Source: Numida meleagris
Taxonomy: Eukaryota; Chordata; Aves; Galliformes; Numididae
DNA: 64,000 bases
Assembly: GCF_002078875.1 (NCBI RefSeq)
Contig: NC_034421.1
Location: forward strand, 443,955 to 507,954
Direction of reading: 5' to 3'
Shown here piece by piece: positions 50,703 through 63,436 of this stretch; within the stretch, counting starts at the first letter, position 1; each line of letters begins with the position of its first letter. The notes below the pieces were generated by a model, which worked only from the letters and a program-made list of their open reading frames with translations, ran no database searches and was not told the DNA's origin. A program made the translations under genes and the position numbers.

Positions 50703-51073
50703 CTGACAAAGTCAACGATGACTTCTACACCAAACGCCGACATCTTGCAGAACTGGCTGCCAAGGGGAGCCTGCCACTCCACCCAGTGCGCATAGAGGAA
50801 GACAGAGCATACACGATCGACAGTGGCTTAACCAAACAGAACGGGCAGAAGTCCAAAATGGCAAAGATCCACACACACCCGTTAGGCTACAATTCCCATT
50901 ACAAGACCTGGGATCCCAACGACCAGTCTCTTAGACGGCAAGGATATGCAAACAAGGGGAAACACAGTATGGGAGACCCAACATTAAGTGACCCACTGAC
51001 AACTCGGAGCCAGAATTATTTGGGCCCACAGCCATACTTCATAACCAACAGCAAGACAGAAGTAACTGTTTGA
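50703..51073 (+). CDS. SHISA9: SHISA9 terminal coding exon with PDZ ligand
   Basis: This is the last coding exon: CT completes an Ala codon begun at 31728, then come 122 codons and a TGA stop at 51071-51073. The acceptor is AG at 50701-50702 behind a pyrimidine tract, with a plausible branch site (CTGAC) near 50663. The reading opens ADKVNDDFYTKRRHLAELAA, a highly conserved juxta-tail block in SHISA9. It ends in PYFITNSKTEVTV, whose last four residues EVTV are the PDZ ligand by which SHISA6/9-type proteins bind PSD-95-family scaffolds (family knowledge). The middle (IEEDRAYTIDSG, HPLGYNSHYKTWDPNDQ) looks more divergent. With the penultimate exon it supplies about 174 residues of a protein usually around 420 long. 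No frameshift or internal stop is seen, so the tail looks functional. Confidence 0.95.
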
Positions 51074-51074
51074 G

Positions 51075-51099
51075 CTTTTCTTTCTTTCTTTTTTTTTTT
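51075..51099. repeat. Pyrimidine tract at start of 3' UTR
   Basis: A CTTT-repeat run merges into poly-T immediately after the SHISA9 stop codon. It is partly complementary to the purine tract at 51211-51252. Confidence 0.85.
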
Positions 51100-51210
51100 G
51101 TAAAGAAATCCTTTAAAAAACACACACAAATATAACAACACAAACACTCAACTAAAAGGCAAAAAATAAATTTTAAAACATAAAATGAAAAAAAAAAACA
51201 CCACAGTGGA

Positions 51211-51252
51211 ATGAAGAAAGCAAGCAAGGAAGGAAGAAAAGAAAGAAGGAAG
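51211..51252. repeat. AAGG/GAAA purine tract in 3' UTR
   Basis: Repeated AAGC, AAGG and GAAA tetranucleotides form a strand-asymmetric purine run. Bases 51238-51252 can pair with 51077-51091. Confidence 0.85.
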
Positions 51253-52638
51253 CTCCACCTGGACATTGTTGGTATCCAGCTAACTAGACTGAAGAGTGAG
51301 CTAATACCATTCAGCAATACACACTGAAGGTTGAATTATAAACTCCATTTGTACTTCACAATGGAACATAAACCCTTGTGACTAAATTTTTTTTACTTGA
51401 AACTAAAATCCATGATGAGAAGTAGCACAATCTAGAGAAACTTTATGTCTGCTTAAACATTTACTCTGTGTACCTGCCTTGAGACAGAGAAAGAAGAGAA
51501 AACAATACACTGTAATATATTATTTCAGTGAGGAATTTTGTATAAAACCTATTAACAATCACTAGACCCATGAAAAGGCAAGACCAAACATCTTGGTACA
51601 ACCCCTAACATCTATTATCATACTTTCATCCCGTTCTATAGAAAGTGCAAAAAATATTTATACAGTAAGAAAGACTCCTTCATGTGGAATTTATGAAGAC
51701 TGTTACAATTAAGAGCATATGCGACCATTCTGGCTGATAGTATAGATTTCTGAGGGGTAATAACAATCAGCAGAAGATTTTGTTTCAGTTTACTTTGATT
51801 TGAAAATTTTGGGAACCTTCACAATAAGGAGAGACACATCATGTGACACAGAAGGCTGCTGGGGGGGAGTAAGGGCATCAAAATATTCCCTCTCGGTCCT
51901 CCTGTTTTTAGGCAGATGGTAACAATTCTCACATTGAAGACTGTCAGGACTTTTTCTTCACCTAAATGTTTTGCCTATCTTCAACTGCTTCAGACTGAAA
52001 ATAAGCGTGGGTGGTGCCTTTACTGTATTACTATTGTTCAATGACAGTCTTGTTTCTTCAAGTGACCCCTTTGTCCCTTTATGCTATTTCCTCATGTTTT
52101 GCTAAGGATGACAAGGGCTCTGCCCTGCTCAGCCTCCTCTGTTTGTCCTGACGGGAAACTGGACTACATCTCCAAGCGGTGGTTGCACAGTCAGGTTGCA
52201 CTATTTAGATAGGCCCCTCCATTTTCCTAGTTTAAACTTTTCCCCTTTAGTCTGTCATTTTGTATTTGCTTTTAGCCATGGCAGTTCTTTCTTTGTGGTT
52301 CAGTTAAATGTTGTATGGTATATTGTCTCTATTGTTTGGCTTTCTATGGTGGCATTCCCTCTTGGTGGACTATTTGATGGAAGAGTCTACTGGACTAGCC
52401 TCAGACATCAAATAGGTTTGGGTTTAAACTAATCAACTGGATTCATGGTCTTGGCTGCGGCTCTGATGAGATGAATGCCTTGTTTGTATGAGCAAAACCA
52501 CTCTCTAGTTGGTCCCTGGTAGCAGCCTCACAGTACTAGGCCTGTAAGGCTTCTGCAAATCCCCAATAAGGTAAGCAGAATTGGGATGGCAGGCAGCATG
52601 TTCAGTTTTTCACTTAAATTCCTGCCCTTCCCCCAGAA

Positions 52639-52686
52639 CTGAATTCTAACTAGCTATCTTACTACAGCTGAATTCTCGCTAGCTGT
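52639..52686. repeat. Imperfect direct duplication in 3' UTR
   Basis: CTGAATTCTAACTAGCTAT at 52639 recurs as CTGAATTCTCGCTAGCTGT at 52668, matching at 16 of 19 positions with a 29-base period. It is probably a local slippage duplication. Confidence 0.7.
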
Positions 52687-53261
52687 CAATTCTTCTTGAG
52701 ATAAGTTGTGGAAGGGTATGCAGGGAGGAGTGAGAACTCTATTTTGTAAGAAGAACTGGAAATGGCATTTCTTACTGTACTCAAGTGACTGGCAGCATTT
52801 CCTTTTAGCCCGAAGGATGCAAGGGCTAAGAATGTGAAATACAGTTAAATGGAAAGATCATTTTTTCTAAGCTATGAGATTGACATGCATTCTGAGAGCA
52901 TCAGCATCTCTCCATAAGCGTGCTGCTAAATTGTATGATCATCTATTTTAAGACTATCAGAATTGGACAAAGCCCAGGGGACAAATACTTTGCACACAAC
53001 CCAGACTCTCTATTATCTTACTTTTATTCTTTTAATATCTATTGCCTTCACAACTGGCTGACTTAATTTGACCCTTTATGGAATGTTGCCGTTAATCCAT
53101 ATGCTTTAGATACACTTTACAGCTACACTGTAATTCACACAGGTTTCGTGTAACTTGAGCATATTTTATGTGGAAATATTTTAGTAACTGTATGTTCTGT
53201 AAGTAAACTCGTGTTAATAATTGTTAACTACAGAGTTTATGATACCAATAATACTTCCTAC

Positions 53262-53267
53262 AATAAA
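53262..53267 (+). terminator. Candidate polyadenylation signal (AATAAA), proximal
   Basis: A canonical hexamer in the context CAATAAAAACG lies about 2.2 kb after the SHISA9 stop, followed by a TTTGTTTGTTTTTTT stretch that could serve as a U/GU-rich downstream element. It is one of two closely spaced signals. Confidence 0.5.
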
Positions 53268-53345
53268 AACGTTTGTTTGTTTTTTTAAGAATGTTTATTT
53301 GTAAACATATGTATTCACTATATTAATATGAATTTCTTACCTGGC

Positions 53346-53351
53346 AATAAA
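53346..53351 (+). terminator. Candidate polyadenylation signal (AATAAA), distal
   Basis: A canonical hexamer in the context GGCAATAAAATTG lies 84 bases after the proximal signal. It is the last good signal I see before sequence that looks intergenic, so I take it as the likely 3' end of the SHISA9 transcript. Confidence 0.55.
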
Positions 53352-53370
53352 ATTGATTCTATGTGAATCC

Positions 53371-55161
53371 AACATGCTGGCTCATTCGTAAGCTTTTACC
53401 ACTGGATCAATTTTTGAATATTAACTGAGCTTCTGGATCTTCTCACTGCAGCCAACAGTATTCATCTCGGCAAAAACGAAGATCTGACTCTGCCACTGGT
53501 AGTCTTGTAAACAAGGCTCTTTGGAAAGTATGCACACACTGTATACGTTACATAAGTGCAATGTATGTTACACTCAGTGAAACAATACATACAAGGTGTG
53601 CACGCCTTGCAAAGGTCCATGTGCCCTACAAACATCCAAGCTCATGCCTGTGCCACTTTATCCATAAAATCAGTTTTGAGGAAGGAAAAAAAGGTAAAGA
53701 TGCACAGGGCCAGATTCTGTTCCTCATGACTGCATGGGAGTTTTGCAGTAAGGTTCAACTACATCCCGGAACTGAAATTATCCAGCAAGCACAGATGAAA
53801 CACTGGTGTATACTGCTTCAATTTTTTTTATACATTTGCTACAGAAAAACCTGTATACAACATCTGTGTACCAAGCCAGTTGGAACAGAAATGTCATTTA
53901 TGGGCTCTCATTACTGCTAACGGCTCATAAACCTGACCATGAACAGAATCTCAGAAAAGGAGAGCGTTTTGGTAACTTCTGTTTGCTTTGCTACAATGAG
54001 GTTGAGTAGAGTTTCCGAAGGAGAAACAAGGAATCAGCTTCCTTTCAGCTTTCCTTCCTTGAAATGCCAGAGGGCATTTTCAAATAAGCTCAAGAATTCC
54101 TCTGCCCAATCCTTTTCATTTCTCTGTTTGTCATACTCACCCCACTGCACTCCTCCTCTCCTATGTACCATATCCTTTCAAGTGACCTTCCCACTAAATC
54201 ATAATAGTCTCCTGGACAAAACAAAAGGCATCTTTTCTGGCTCCACCCTCTGAAAGCTTGCTTCCCTCCACAGACTTTTGTCATGTTCATTTCTCTATCT
54301 TCAGCTGTGGCCACTCAATTTAAGTTAGTAAGTTCTCCGCTATTTTCTCACTTGTTTTCCAGGGCTTGTTCTTACTGTTGCTTGTATAATGCTGATCCTA
54401 TTCTCCTATGTTTCTTGAAGAATACCTATTAATTTCTATACAGTTTGCAGCACTTCTGGTAGCTACAGAATTTCATATTGCTCTGTAGTGAGGTCTCCAC
54501 TAGTAGCAATGCCTAGTCACCTTCAATAAAACCTCACTGAAAATAAGTAGCGCTTTTCCCACAGACAACCATAGATCTGACTGACTTCTCACAGCTCCAG
54601 CTATCTTTGAATTCCCTAATCATCCTCCAAGTAACCACAGTGCTACCACTGTAATCAGGTTTCTAGCCTCTCATCTCACCTCTTCCTCACTCTTCTCAAG
54701 CTGAATACCTTGCATATGATTTCAGGTCTCTGCATGTTTGTTTTTTTCTCTTGCGTTAGCCTGAACCTTTTGGCACCATGAACAAGAATTGCATTGGGTT
54801 TTCTTCAGCATTTCTTCCATAAGTCTCCCTGATATTAACTCAGTACCTCATTACACCCAACAATATGTGTCATCAAGAAATGAAGATGTTCCATATACAA
54901 AGCTATCAGGTCTCATAACATTCCACACTGTAGCTGCAAATGTTTCAGACTCACTATACAAACAGATCTAGGAAAATTTTCATGCTTTGTTCTAATTTTA
55001 TAGAATGATTATTGAATTTGGGGTACTGAATAAACAACCCTACTCCAAAAATCCACTTTACATAAAATCCTGTGGGCTTTATTTAAACCTGGTCTCCATA
55101 CTTAAATACGTTAAGGATTCCAGTGATAAATATAGTCTTTAATGTTATTATATCATCTAGT
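53371..55161. other. Intergenic sequence downstream of SHISA9, nothing recognised
   Basis: After the inferred polyadenylation site there is unique-looking AT-rich DNA. Open frames in it (for example 53561-53920) have no recognisable domains or splice context. Confidence 0.55.
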
Positions 55162-55261
55162 GTTGAGGGACATGGCTTAGTGAGAACTACTGGTGATAGG
55201 TGGACAGTTGGACAGGACGATCTTGTAGGTCTTTTCCAACCTTCGTGATTCTGTGATTCTA
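55162..55261 (+). mobile_element. Very short CR1 LINE 3' end
   Basis: Only the last 100 bases of a CR1 are present, from TTGAGGGACATGGCTTAGTG to the tail GGTCTTTTCCAACCTTCGTG then ATTCTGTGATTCT. The match to the CR1 3' end is good, indicating a strongly 5'-truncated but fairly recent insertion. Confidence 0.93.
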
Positions 55262-58200
55262 TTTGGCATGGATAATTTTATTTTGATAAGAATAGCAACA
55301 AGAGGAAGCATTGTTTATTAGTTCGTATCATCTCAAGTACTATCCAGTTCTGACAATGTGATAATAAGATCAGTACCCTCTTACTAAAAAGTGGGTATTA
55401 CTATTTTTGTGAGTGGGAAAGCCATATCACTGAGTCTATAGATTACATATGACTTCAGATAATTTTGTCAGCTATTTCAGTATAATAATATTATTAGCAG
55501 CGCAGATGACATGCTAGCTTGGATCTGAAAGCTATTTTCAGCCACAAAAGACTGAATGAATGCCCTATTCATGTAAAGTTATACAACTTGCTCTATGGAT
55601 AGTTTTTACGATACTATTACATGATCAGTAAAAAATGGCTTACAGGATGCATTTAAATACTAATTAAAAAACAATAATCTTGTATCAGTTCAATAACAAA
55701 GTCTCAAAGGAGTAAAACTCCTATTAATACTGTTGGGTATATTAAACATCAGGAAGTAATCAGAAAATTCCTGGGAACGAATCCTCTAGAAACAAGGCCG
55801 ATTTGTAAGAACAAGATCTGAGGTTTTCTAATTTGCAGATAAAATTATGAGTTTACCAGCAGTTTTGCAGAAAATGCACACATAATGGCATTATTGCACA
55901 ACTAATCTGCAGGACCAGACACAACACTGTCCCAATTTAGAAGAAGTAAACTACTGAATGTAGTTTAGGTTCAGACCACTCTGTCCACCTTCCACCTATC
56001 TGAAGAGATGTACAAGATGATTCTTCATGTCACACTCTGCAGTTTCCACTACAGGTAGTCCACAGAAGAGCACAAAGTCTTATGTGATGGCTTAGGATTC
56101 AAACTCAAGCTTATCTTCAGTGTTTTACCCATAACATTAGCAATGTTTTCTTGAGAATAGGCATAATGTCAAGGAGTGGATAACTTACATTTCACAAAGA
56201 GGAAATAAAGAAAGAGACTGCACAACACGAGTTTACCAATGGCAGCTTGGACTGTTACTCACAGGGCCCATCTCTTGCCGCACTCATACTCTGTTCTACC
56301 AAACTGCACAACCGGTTTAGGTGGCTCTCCTGCTATACATTGTGTAGGACTATGTTTCAGAGTGTAATGGCAGATGAGGATGACTAATGAGAGAAAACAA
56401 ATTTCAATCTTTTATGCTAAAACACTAAATCAATTCATGTGAAAAATGTTACATAATAGCACAATAATCTCAGCCTATGAATGGGGAAAAAAAAAGTCAG
56501 TAAATGCTATTACAGCTAGAAGCCCAGGGGAAATTTTTCAATGTAAACATCAACATACAGCTCTAATTTGAAAAGTTATTGTAAAATACATTTCCTGGAA
56601 TTCAGTCTTTCTGTTTTAGAGAATCCCAAAACTTGAATTTGCTCAGTCTGCAAGTAAGATATGTCCTCATACCTGCCTATTCAACCTAGAATACGTGCCT
56701 TAAAACCAAGACTTTACTCCCTCCATCCAGCTGCACTAATGAAAGTCAGGACCAAATCAGGATACTGTTTATATCCTGCATCTGCAAAAGCTGCCAGCAG
56801 ACAAAAGCGGCTGATGAGGCATAGTAGTAAATGCTCTCGTAGAAGATGCACCAATAAGAATTTGACACACATCACTCAACTTTGCTGGCTCTGTCAGGTT
56901 AGCAGAACATAAGACAGATATATATGCCGCTAGCACCAACAAATCACACTACTTTACACTGGAAGGAAATCAACCCCGGCCCTACCTCTCAGGCTTCTTT
57001 CTATGTCATTATTTGCCAAATAAACATTATCTGAACAGTCCAGGGCTCCCTGAAAAGGTCTTTTTCATCCAAGGACCCCACTCTTCTAGCAATGTAATGG
57101 TATTGCTTCAAGAGTAAGGTTTTCAATTCATTTTGAGCCACTACCTTTACCTAAGTGCATGAGGCAATGTCATGCTTGATCTGGTCCTTCAGCGATACAT
57201 GAAGAGGGTCTTTATACCTATCTTTCTCTTTAGGTAACCTGAGGACAATTTTGCATCCCCAAACTGCTGCCATTATATAAAACAGATTTTTTTTTCTTTA
57301 GTAAAGGTAGAAGAATTATTTGTCTATTCAGGGCTTTAGTTTTATGCCGTTAAAACACATAGTCACGCCTTGTCTGTTTAAGTTAACACTAGCTTCCTTT
57401 GCTTAGCAAATTCACTTGAATTTAAATTATGAGACATCCCTTCCTGCTAATAGGAGTTTAATGTTTCACTGTCAGAGTGCATCATCTGAACCTGCATGCC
57501 GAGTGTTGTGTGCATCCCTAGAAATGAACAAGGCTGGGAGCACACCAGGCTTTCAACAGTGATGATATCCAATCAAGAGAGCACATCAGGCAGTGTTGCT
57601 GCGCAGTCTGAGGTTCAGCTACAACTAGGACTGAAAAACAGAACTAATCACTGGCCTTTCGAGTGAACATTGGCAGGATTATTTAGTCAAGGAAAGCAAC
57701 TCTTACCAAGCAGCAACTGCGCCAGTGAAGTCAGTAATGCTGCCTGAGCACAATGGTCTTCTTTTTACAGCATGCAGTTGTTGGCCTTACTTTCACTCTC
57801 CAGTACTTGGGTTCACGCTAACATTTTGCTCACGCTCATTATTATTTGAGAGACCTTTGTCAATCTGAGAACATGTAATTCTCCAAAGTAATTGGTCCCC
57901 AAGGGAAAAAGCACTTCACCTGTTACTATTTTGTTAAGCAAAAGAAACATAAAGTCTCATCATTGTGATCTTTTTCCCCACCACCAGTGACGAGAAACTA
58001 GGTTTCGCTTTGTCCGCAACAGTTCCTTACAAGGGCAGGGAGAAAGCTAAAGGACTCCTACTTTTCTGTCAAAGGATTTCAAGTTTTCAAGGCAGTGTTA
58101 GACTTCAGTAGGGACTTTTCAGACATGCTCTGCAGGTGATAGCACTGACTGCCGAGCACAGAGGCTTCCTGTTGACTCCCTCACACACTATGAATGAAGA

Positions 58201-58702
58201 TCATGCAATTGAAAGACACAGACTGGCACTACATCAGTACTGCCTTTACCACATGCCATATGCGTTTCACAGGAATCTTCTACTCTTGTTGTTAATTACA
58301 CAATTAGATGCAACAAAGGATTCAAAAACAACTAAGCCCCAAAATACAACAGCTCATTCTGAACCTGCCCACTCAGACCTCTTACAATTCTTACAGATCT
58401 GATCTACGTGGCTGATCTCCTACTAAGCTAACGATGTGTCCGATCAACCAATTTCAGTGGCTGCTTCCCACCACCCATTTCAAGAGGTCAGGAGAACTGT
58501 GCAATATTTTCCGAACTGATGTTCTCTGGAGAACTTCTACAGTCTTCCTGAGCATCCCTCATCACGCCTAACACCTTCCTTAACCTCTCAACTTCTGTAC
58601 ATACCTACGTAGTAGTGTTTGCATTCATCAAAGATGAATACTGATTTAGAAAACCCACCTAACTGCCTGGCTGCATTTTAGGGGCTCTGTATCATTTTGA
58701 AG
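55262..58702. other. Intergenic sequence, nothing recognised
   Basis: AT-rich unique-looking DNA between two CR1 copies. No exon, RNA gene or transposon could be supported. Confidence 0.5.
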
Positions 58703-59045
58703 ATCATAGAATCGTTTGAGTTGGAAGGGACCTTTAAAGGTCAACTAGACTGCCAGGGTACACTGCTCGCTCAGATTTAAGTTGCCATCAACCAGAACCC
58801 AAGATCTCTTTCATAGGGCTGTTCTCCTGTCTGTACTGGGCTGCCCCACCGCAGGTAGGGAATTTAGCACTTGCTCTTGTACAGCTTCATGCAGCTGGTG
58901 ACTGACTAGCCCTCACATTTTTCAAGGTCTCTCTCCCTTGAGGGAGCCAACAGTTCCTCCAATTTAGTATTGTCCTCAAACTTAGCATATGCTTGAGTCC
59001 TGCATCCAGACACCATCTCCAGATCAATCCTTTCCTTTACAGATT
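58703..59045 (-). mobile_element. CR1 LINE copy with internal deletion
   Basis: The left edge is the reverse complement of a CR1 3' tail (ATCATAGAATCG…AGTTGGAAGGGACC). Reading the minus strand, the region up to GAGCAGTGTACCCTGGCAG matches the ORF2 segment before the 'QCALAAQKAN' block, then jumps at about 58751 straight into the last 45 bases of the 3' tail. Compared with the copy at 20573-21286, about 550 bp is missing at this point. No frame is intact. Confidence 0.8.
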
Positions 59046-60148
59046 AAGCACCTCATCCTGTAGAAAGAGGTGTGATTTAAAAGGCTTTAAAGAATATGCA
59101 AAACTTAACCCTTACTAAAGACAGCATCAAAACATATTGAATTTTGATGTCCAGTTCAAAATTATTTCCACATTATTTACTATCTAGTTTCATAGAAACT
59201 CCTGCCTTAGAAGCTTCTTTGACTATTAGGTAATATTTGGTGGCTTACCTGTTAAGATATTTTTTGAGTTGCTACACAAAATTAGATTGCCACATTAAAT
59301 ACTGGAATTCTACACACTGTTTCACTGTGCACAATTTATTTTATGATTAATTTACTAGATAAGATATCATTGTTCACAGACAATAGATGAGTATTCACCT
59401 AAATGAGTGTTCAGCAGGAAAGCCCTATTTTATCATCCCCAGATTTATTCACAGACACAGTTATTTCTACGGTTGCACTTCCTTGATAAGTCGGTAACAG
59501 AAAATTTTATTATGTTGAACACTCCAATAGACACTACAAAATCTATTCTGTCATTTTAAACTTTTTCATAACAGAAAAGTTTACAAAAAATATTGTGTCT
59601 GTGTGAAGTGACAGTGAACAGGTAGAAGAGAGAGAATGCTGCACTTAAAGAGGTGGTATTAAGTCTTTATCAGCCCCGTTCCCATTCCCCACATCTATAA
59701 TGTTACAGCCATAAACACTGCATAACAATGCTTTCTCATCACAAAGTACTTCTGAGACTGAAGTCAATGCATTTAATCAAGTTCAGTGAAAGATGAAGTC
59801 GACTTTCCATTATGTTCTATTATATTTGTTCACTTTTCAACAACAACCCTCTAGGATGGGTCACAATTTCTGAAAAATAGAAGACACAAAACTGCATAAC
59901 TATTCTTTATAAAACATTATAGTACTCAGTAGCCTTCAAAATTCTTCTCTACAATCTTATCTGATAGTGGGAGGAATGTTTTGCAACTCACACACCCATA
60001 CACACACATATACGTATGTAAAAAGCAGCAGCAAAAGAGAGACACACACAGAGAGATAGCAAGGTGTGCCAAACCTTCAGTTTACACCGTCAACGTTATG
60101 GAACACTAGCCATTAATGACATTAACAGAAGCAAGCTTGCATTAATAC
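59046..60148. other. Intergenic sequence with CA/GA-rich patch
   Basis: Nothing gene-like is seen. A simple-sequence patch of CACACA, ATACGTATG and GAGAGACACACA units spans about 59990-60058. Confidence 0.55.
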
Positions 60149-60466
60149 AGAATCACACGATCATTTAGGTTGGACAAGACCCTTATAATCACCAAGTACA
60201 ACCACCAACCTAACACCCCAAGTCCACTGCTAACCCAGGTTCCTAAGTACCACATCCATGTCTCTTAAACATACCTCTAGGGCTGGTGACTGTACCACCT
60301 CACTGGGCAGCCTGTTCTTACGCCCAATCACTCTTTCCACGAAGAAATTCTCCAGATATTCAACCTAAACCTCCCCTGGAGCAACTGACAGCCATCATGT
60401 CCTGCCCTATCACTTCTTACCTGAGAAAAGAGATAACACCCATCTTGCTACAACTTCCTTAGACAA
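60149..60466 (-). mobile_element. CR1 LINE 3' fragment
   Basis: The reverse complement of a CR1 tail (AGAATCACACGATCATTTAG then GTTGGACAAGACC) is followed by diverged but collinear CR1 blocks, including GGGCTGGTGACTGTACCACC and CACTGGGCAGCCTGTTC. It is older than the copies at 2696 and 15779 judging by the number of changes, and is 5'-truncated. Confidence 0.9.
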
Positions 60467-63436
60467 AGAGCATTAACTTTTTGAAGAGGCAATATTACCC
60501 AGTAATACTATTTTTCCTCTCTTCTCTGCATTGACTTTGGGTTTTATTTGGATTTTGTTTTGCTGTTAGATTTAGTTTTTGCTAATATCAGAATGGCCAT
60601 ATTCTCATCAACAAACAGAAAACTAAGATAAAGAGATTATCAAAAATGCCCACTAGATCAAGACAAAGGTTACAAAATTGAAAAGGTGACTTAAGGCTGA
60701 AGCAAGAAAAATTATATAGAATTGATAGTGTTGCCTGTTGGAGCCAAATACTATGGAGCTTTTATACCATCTGTTAATTCCCCCTTTGTTTGCTGCATAA
60801 GGGAACCACATGAGATACACCGTAATAAACAGATTTTTTCCTCTTGGAGATCATAAGTCTCCAGAACCTGTGGCATATATGTTCACTTACACTCAAGCTG
60901 TTAATATATAAAAGTGAGAAGAGAACCAGTATTTTTATCAATGTGGAATAGCAGCTGGGACAGACAACACAACCTCCGCAGAGGGACACGTCCATATGTT
61001 GCACAATAATGAATGCCAAAAAAGAATCCAGTATAGAGGCTTCTCTTCGATAATTCTATTCAAAGTCGTTTTAACTAGAGTTCAATAATCTCTGTCCATG
61101 AAGAGTCTTCAAAAACTGACATGGTGTGGTATCTTAGAAAAAAAAACATTTGAAAAGTCCACATGCTACATTCTTTCCCAGGCTCGTTTCTATTACCCAG
61201 TTACGATGAACACTATCTCCAGCCAGAGCTGCATTCCAGGCCTTACCATTCATATACTATATTTTTGATCTTTTCTGTAGCCTAGTAAAGGTTTTTGAAT
61301 TTGCTGCCAATTCAAGCCCTGAAGCATAGATGGGAATAAAAAGTATTTTATCTTCAAGCATACTATTCCAGATCATGGTTTCTACTATTTTCAATCCGTA
61401 CAGTCTCTCAAGCTGTATGACTTGCTGTTTCCCTGAGAAGACTCATTTGGATACATACAAAATCCTAATACCCGTTGTGCACATTCCTGTACATAAAGCT
61501 TGAAGCTGTGGAGCCCTCTGCTCTCATCTGTATTTATCTCCTTTCAGCAACAGGAGGAAGGTTTGCCAGAAAGCTTTCATAGGTTTCTCATCCAAAATCT
61601 CAGCCTGATTGAGGTGCTAGTAGGACAGATACTTTTGGTTCTCTGTTGGTGAGCAAAGAAAATGCCTCCTGAAGCATTCTGATCAGAGGTGCAGATTTCT
61701 GTCCTGCTTTCATCCAATGATATTTTAAAAGTCAGCTGTTCATTCTTAATGGTAAGCTCTCCAGTCAAAAAGATTGATAACTTTGGTCAGGATCCTATGT
61801 TGCATCAATGGGATGAAGAAATTCAAGATCTGTGCCTGATTCAGAAAGTAGCGAAATGCCATAGCCAAGCATTAACATATCTGAGCTTTTCATAGTATTA
61901 CTTCACCTGACAGGAGCACGTTTGGTTGAACAGCATAGCAGTCTTCTCTTACTGTGAAACCATTTGAGTCTTTAGCTTCTCTGCTTGTAGCACCGGCAAT
62001 GCAAGTAATGGGTGACATACACAAAAACTGCTGCTGACATTGGTCCATGGATATTCAAAAAACACGGAGGATTATTATTTTTTAAGACATCATATAGTCT
62101 GCACAAATGAATCACACTAATTTACACGGCATCATAAAGCTGCCTGCACTACGTATGCTTTAGAAACACAGTCTCTTCCAAGGATCTTACACTGGAATTA
62201 GAATTAGCTAACAGGCAGGAACTAGCGCTGACTGAGATTCCAGGACCTGCCTGATTCTCACAACAGCAAAGTCAGTGAGTGCAACCAGGACACTAGCAGT
62301 TTTCAGCTAGGCCTCTCCTCCCACAACACCTCAGTGCTTTAGAAGGCTGGTCTCCTTCTGCCACTCCTTAGAGTATCTGGGTTTTGATCGTTTATCTCAA
62401 TGGATTTTAGCATCATCCTATTAGGAGAAGGCAGGGGCTCTGACAGTGATAGTGCTACTTAGACCACAGCACTTGTGAGAACAGGGCAAGTGTGAAGTCA
62501 AGAAGGATCAAAACGTTGGCAAGGAAACTGGCCTCAGAAGTATGGAGAAGGATCTTTTTGTCATGTGGTTTTGAGCTCATTTCACGGGGTACACATATGA
62601 TTCCAGGAAGAAAAGAACATACAATCTCAGCTCAGAAGTAAGAGGAAAAAGAACAGGAAAGACTGAGCAGGAGCAGAAGGGGATTTCACTACATAACAGG
62701 AAGATCCTACATTTAACTCTCTAGCACCTCTGTAGTGCTTCCCAAACTGCTTTTCTTTTTCCATCTTGCCTAGATGGGACTACTACAAAATGGGTGCCAA
62801 GTCCAATATTCAAGTAATAGGTACTAGGCAAATGTGAATGTGGTATCAAATAAAATTTTCCAGAAGTTCAGTACAAGTATTTTCACTTGTAATGTAGAGG
62901 ACAGACAACAGCATACAATTGCAGAATGGAACAACTTGGGACTGTAAGTGCTCCTAAGATGTGACTGAAGTTCACAGGATCTACCAGCCTAAGGGCATGA
63001 TAAACAGACAAGGTAGAAAATGATGGGATAGGAAACTTTTACATAAGAAGATTTGGGGGTTATCATGTCATAGAGAAGATAAACAGCAGAATTCTTATGA
63101 TTCCTATGGGTTAGCTGAAGCAGCATCCAGAAATTCATGAATCAACTCCAGAAATGAGAAATAGCAATGGTCAGAAGATTAGAAATTACATAGACAAAGG
63201 GAGAAAAAAACAAGGTAAAATAAAACTTTGTTATTAGGGAACATTTCTTCTTTTTATTCGAGGAACAGCTTCTGAGACAAATGATTATATCTATGTAAAG
63301 AGGTGCTGAAAAGAGAAAAACAATATACCCTGCTGGAGACAGGAGAAAAAGTAGTTGGCATACAGATGATTTAGTTAAGTAGTAGAAGAAAAATCTATTG
63401 AACAGCATGGAATGACAAGCAGTGAAATGGATTACA
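60467..63436. other. Intergenic sequence, nothing recognised
   Basis: AT-rich DNA without supported exons, RNA genes or clear transposons. Confidence 0.5.

Larger units (their letters stand above)
51074..53370 (+). other. SHISA9: SHISA9 3' untranslated region (predicted)
   Basis: Sequence following the stop codon contains no recognisable repeat element or gene. It starts with a pyrimidine run (51075-51099), then A-rich sequence and an AAGG/GAAA purine tract (51211-51252). The end is inferred from two AATAAA hexamers at 53262 and 53346; the second is taken as the main site, with cleavage expected about 15-25 bases later. An earlier AATAAA at 51165 sits in A-rich sequence and could give a short form. 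The exact end is inference. Confidence 0.65.

Noticed and set aside
53561..53920. Plus-strand frame of 119 codons downstream of SHISA9
   Set aside because: The composition is unremarkable, there is no motif, and it lies beyond the inferred polyadenylation site. It is treated as chance.
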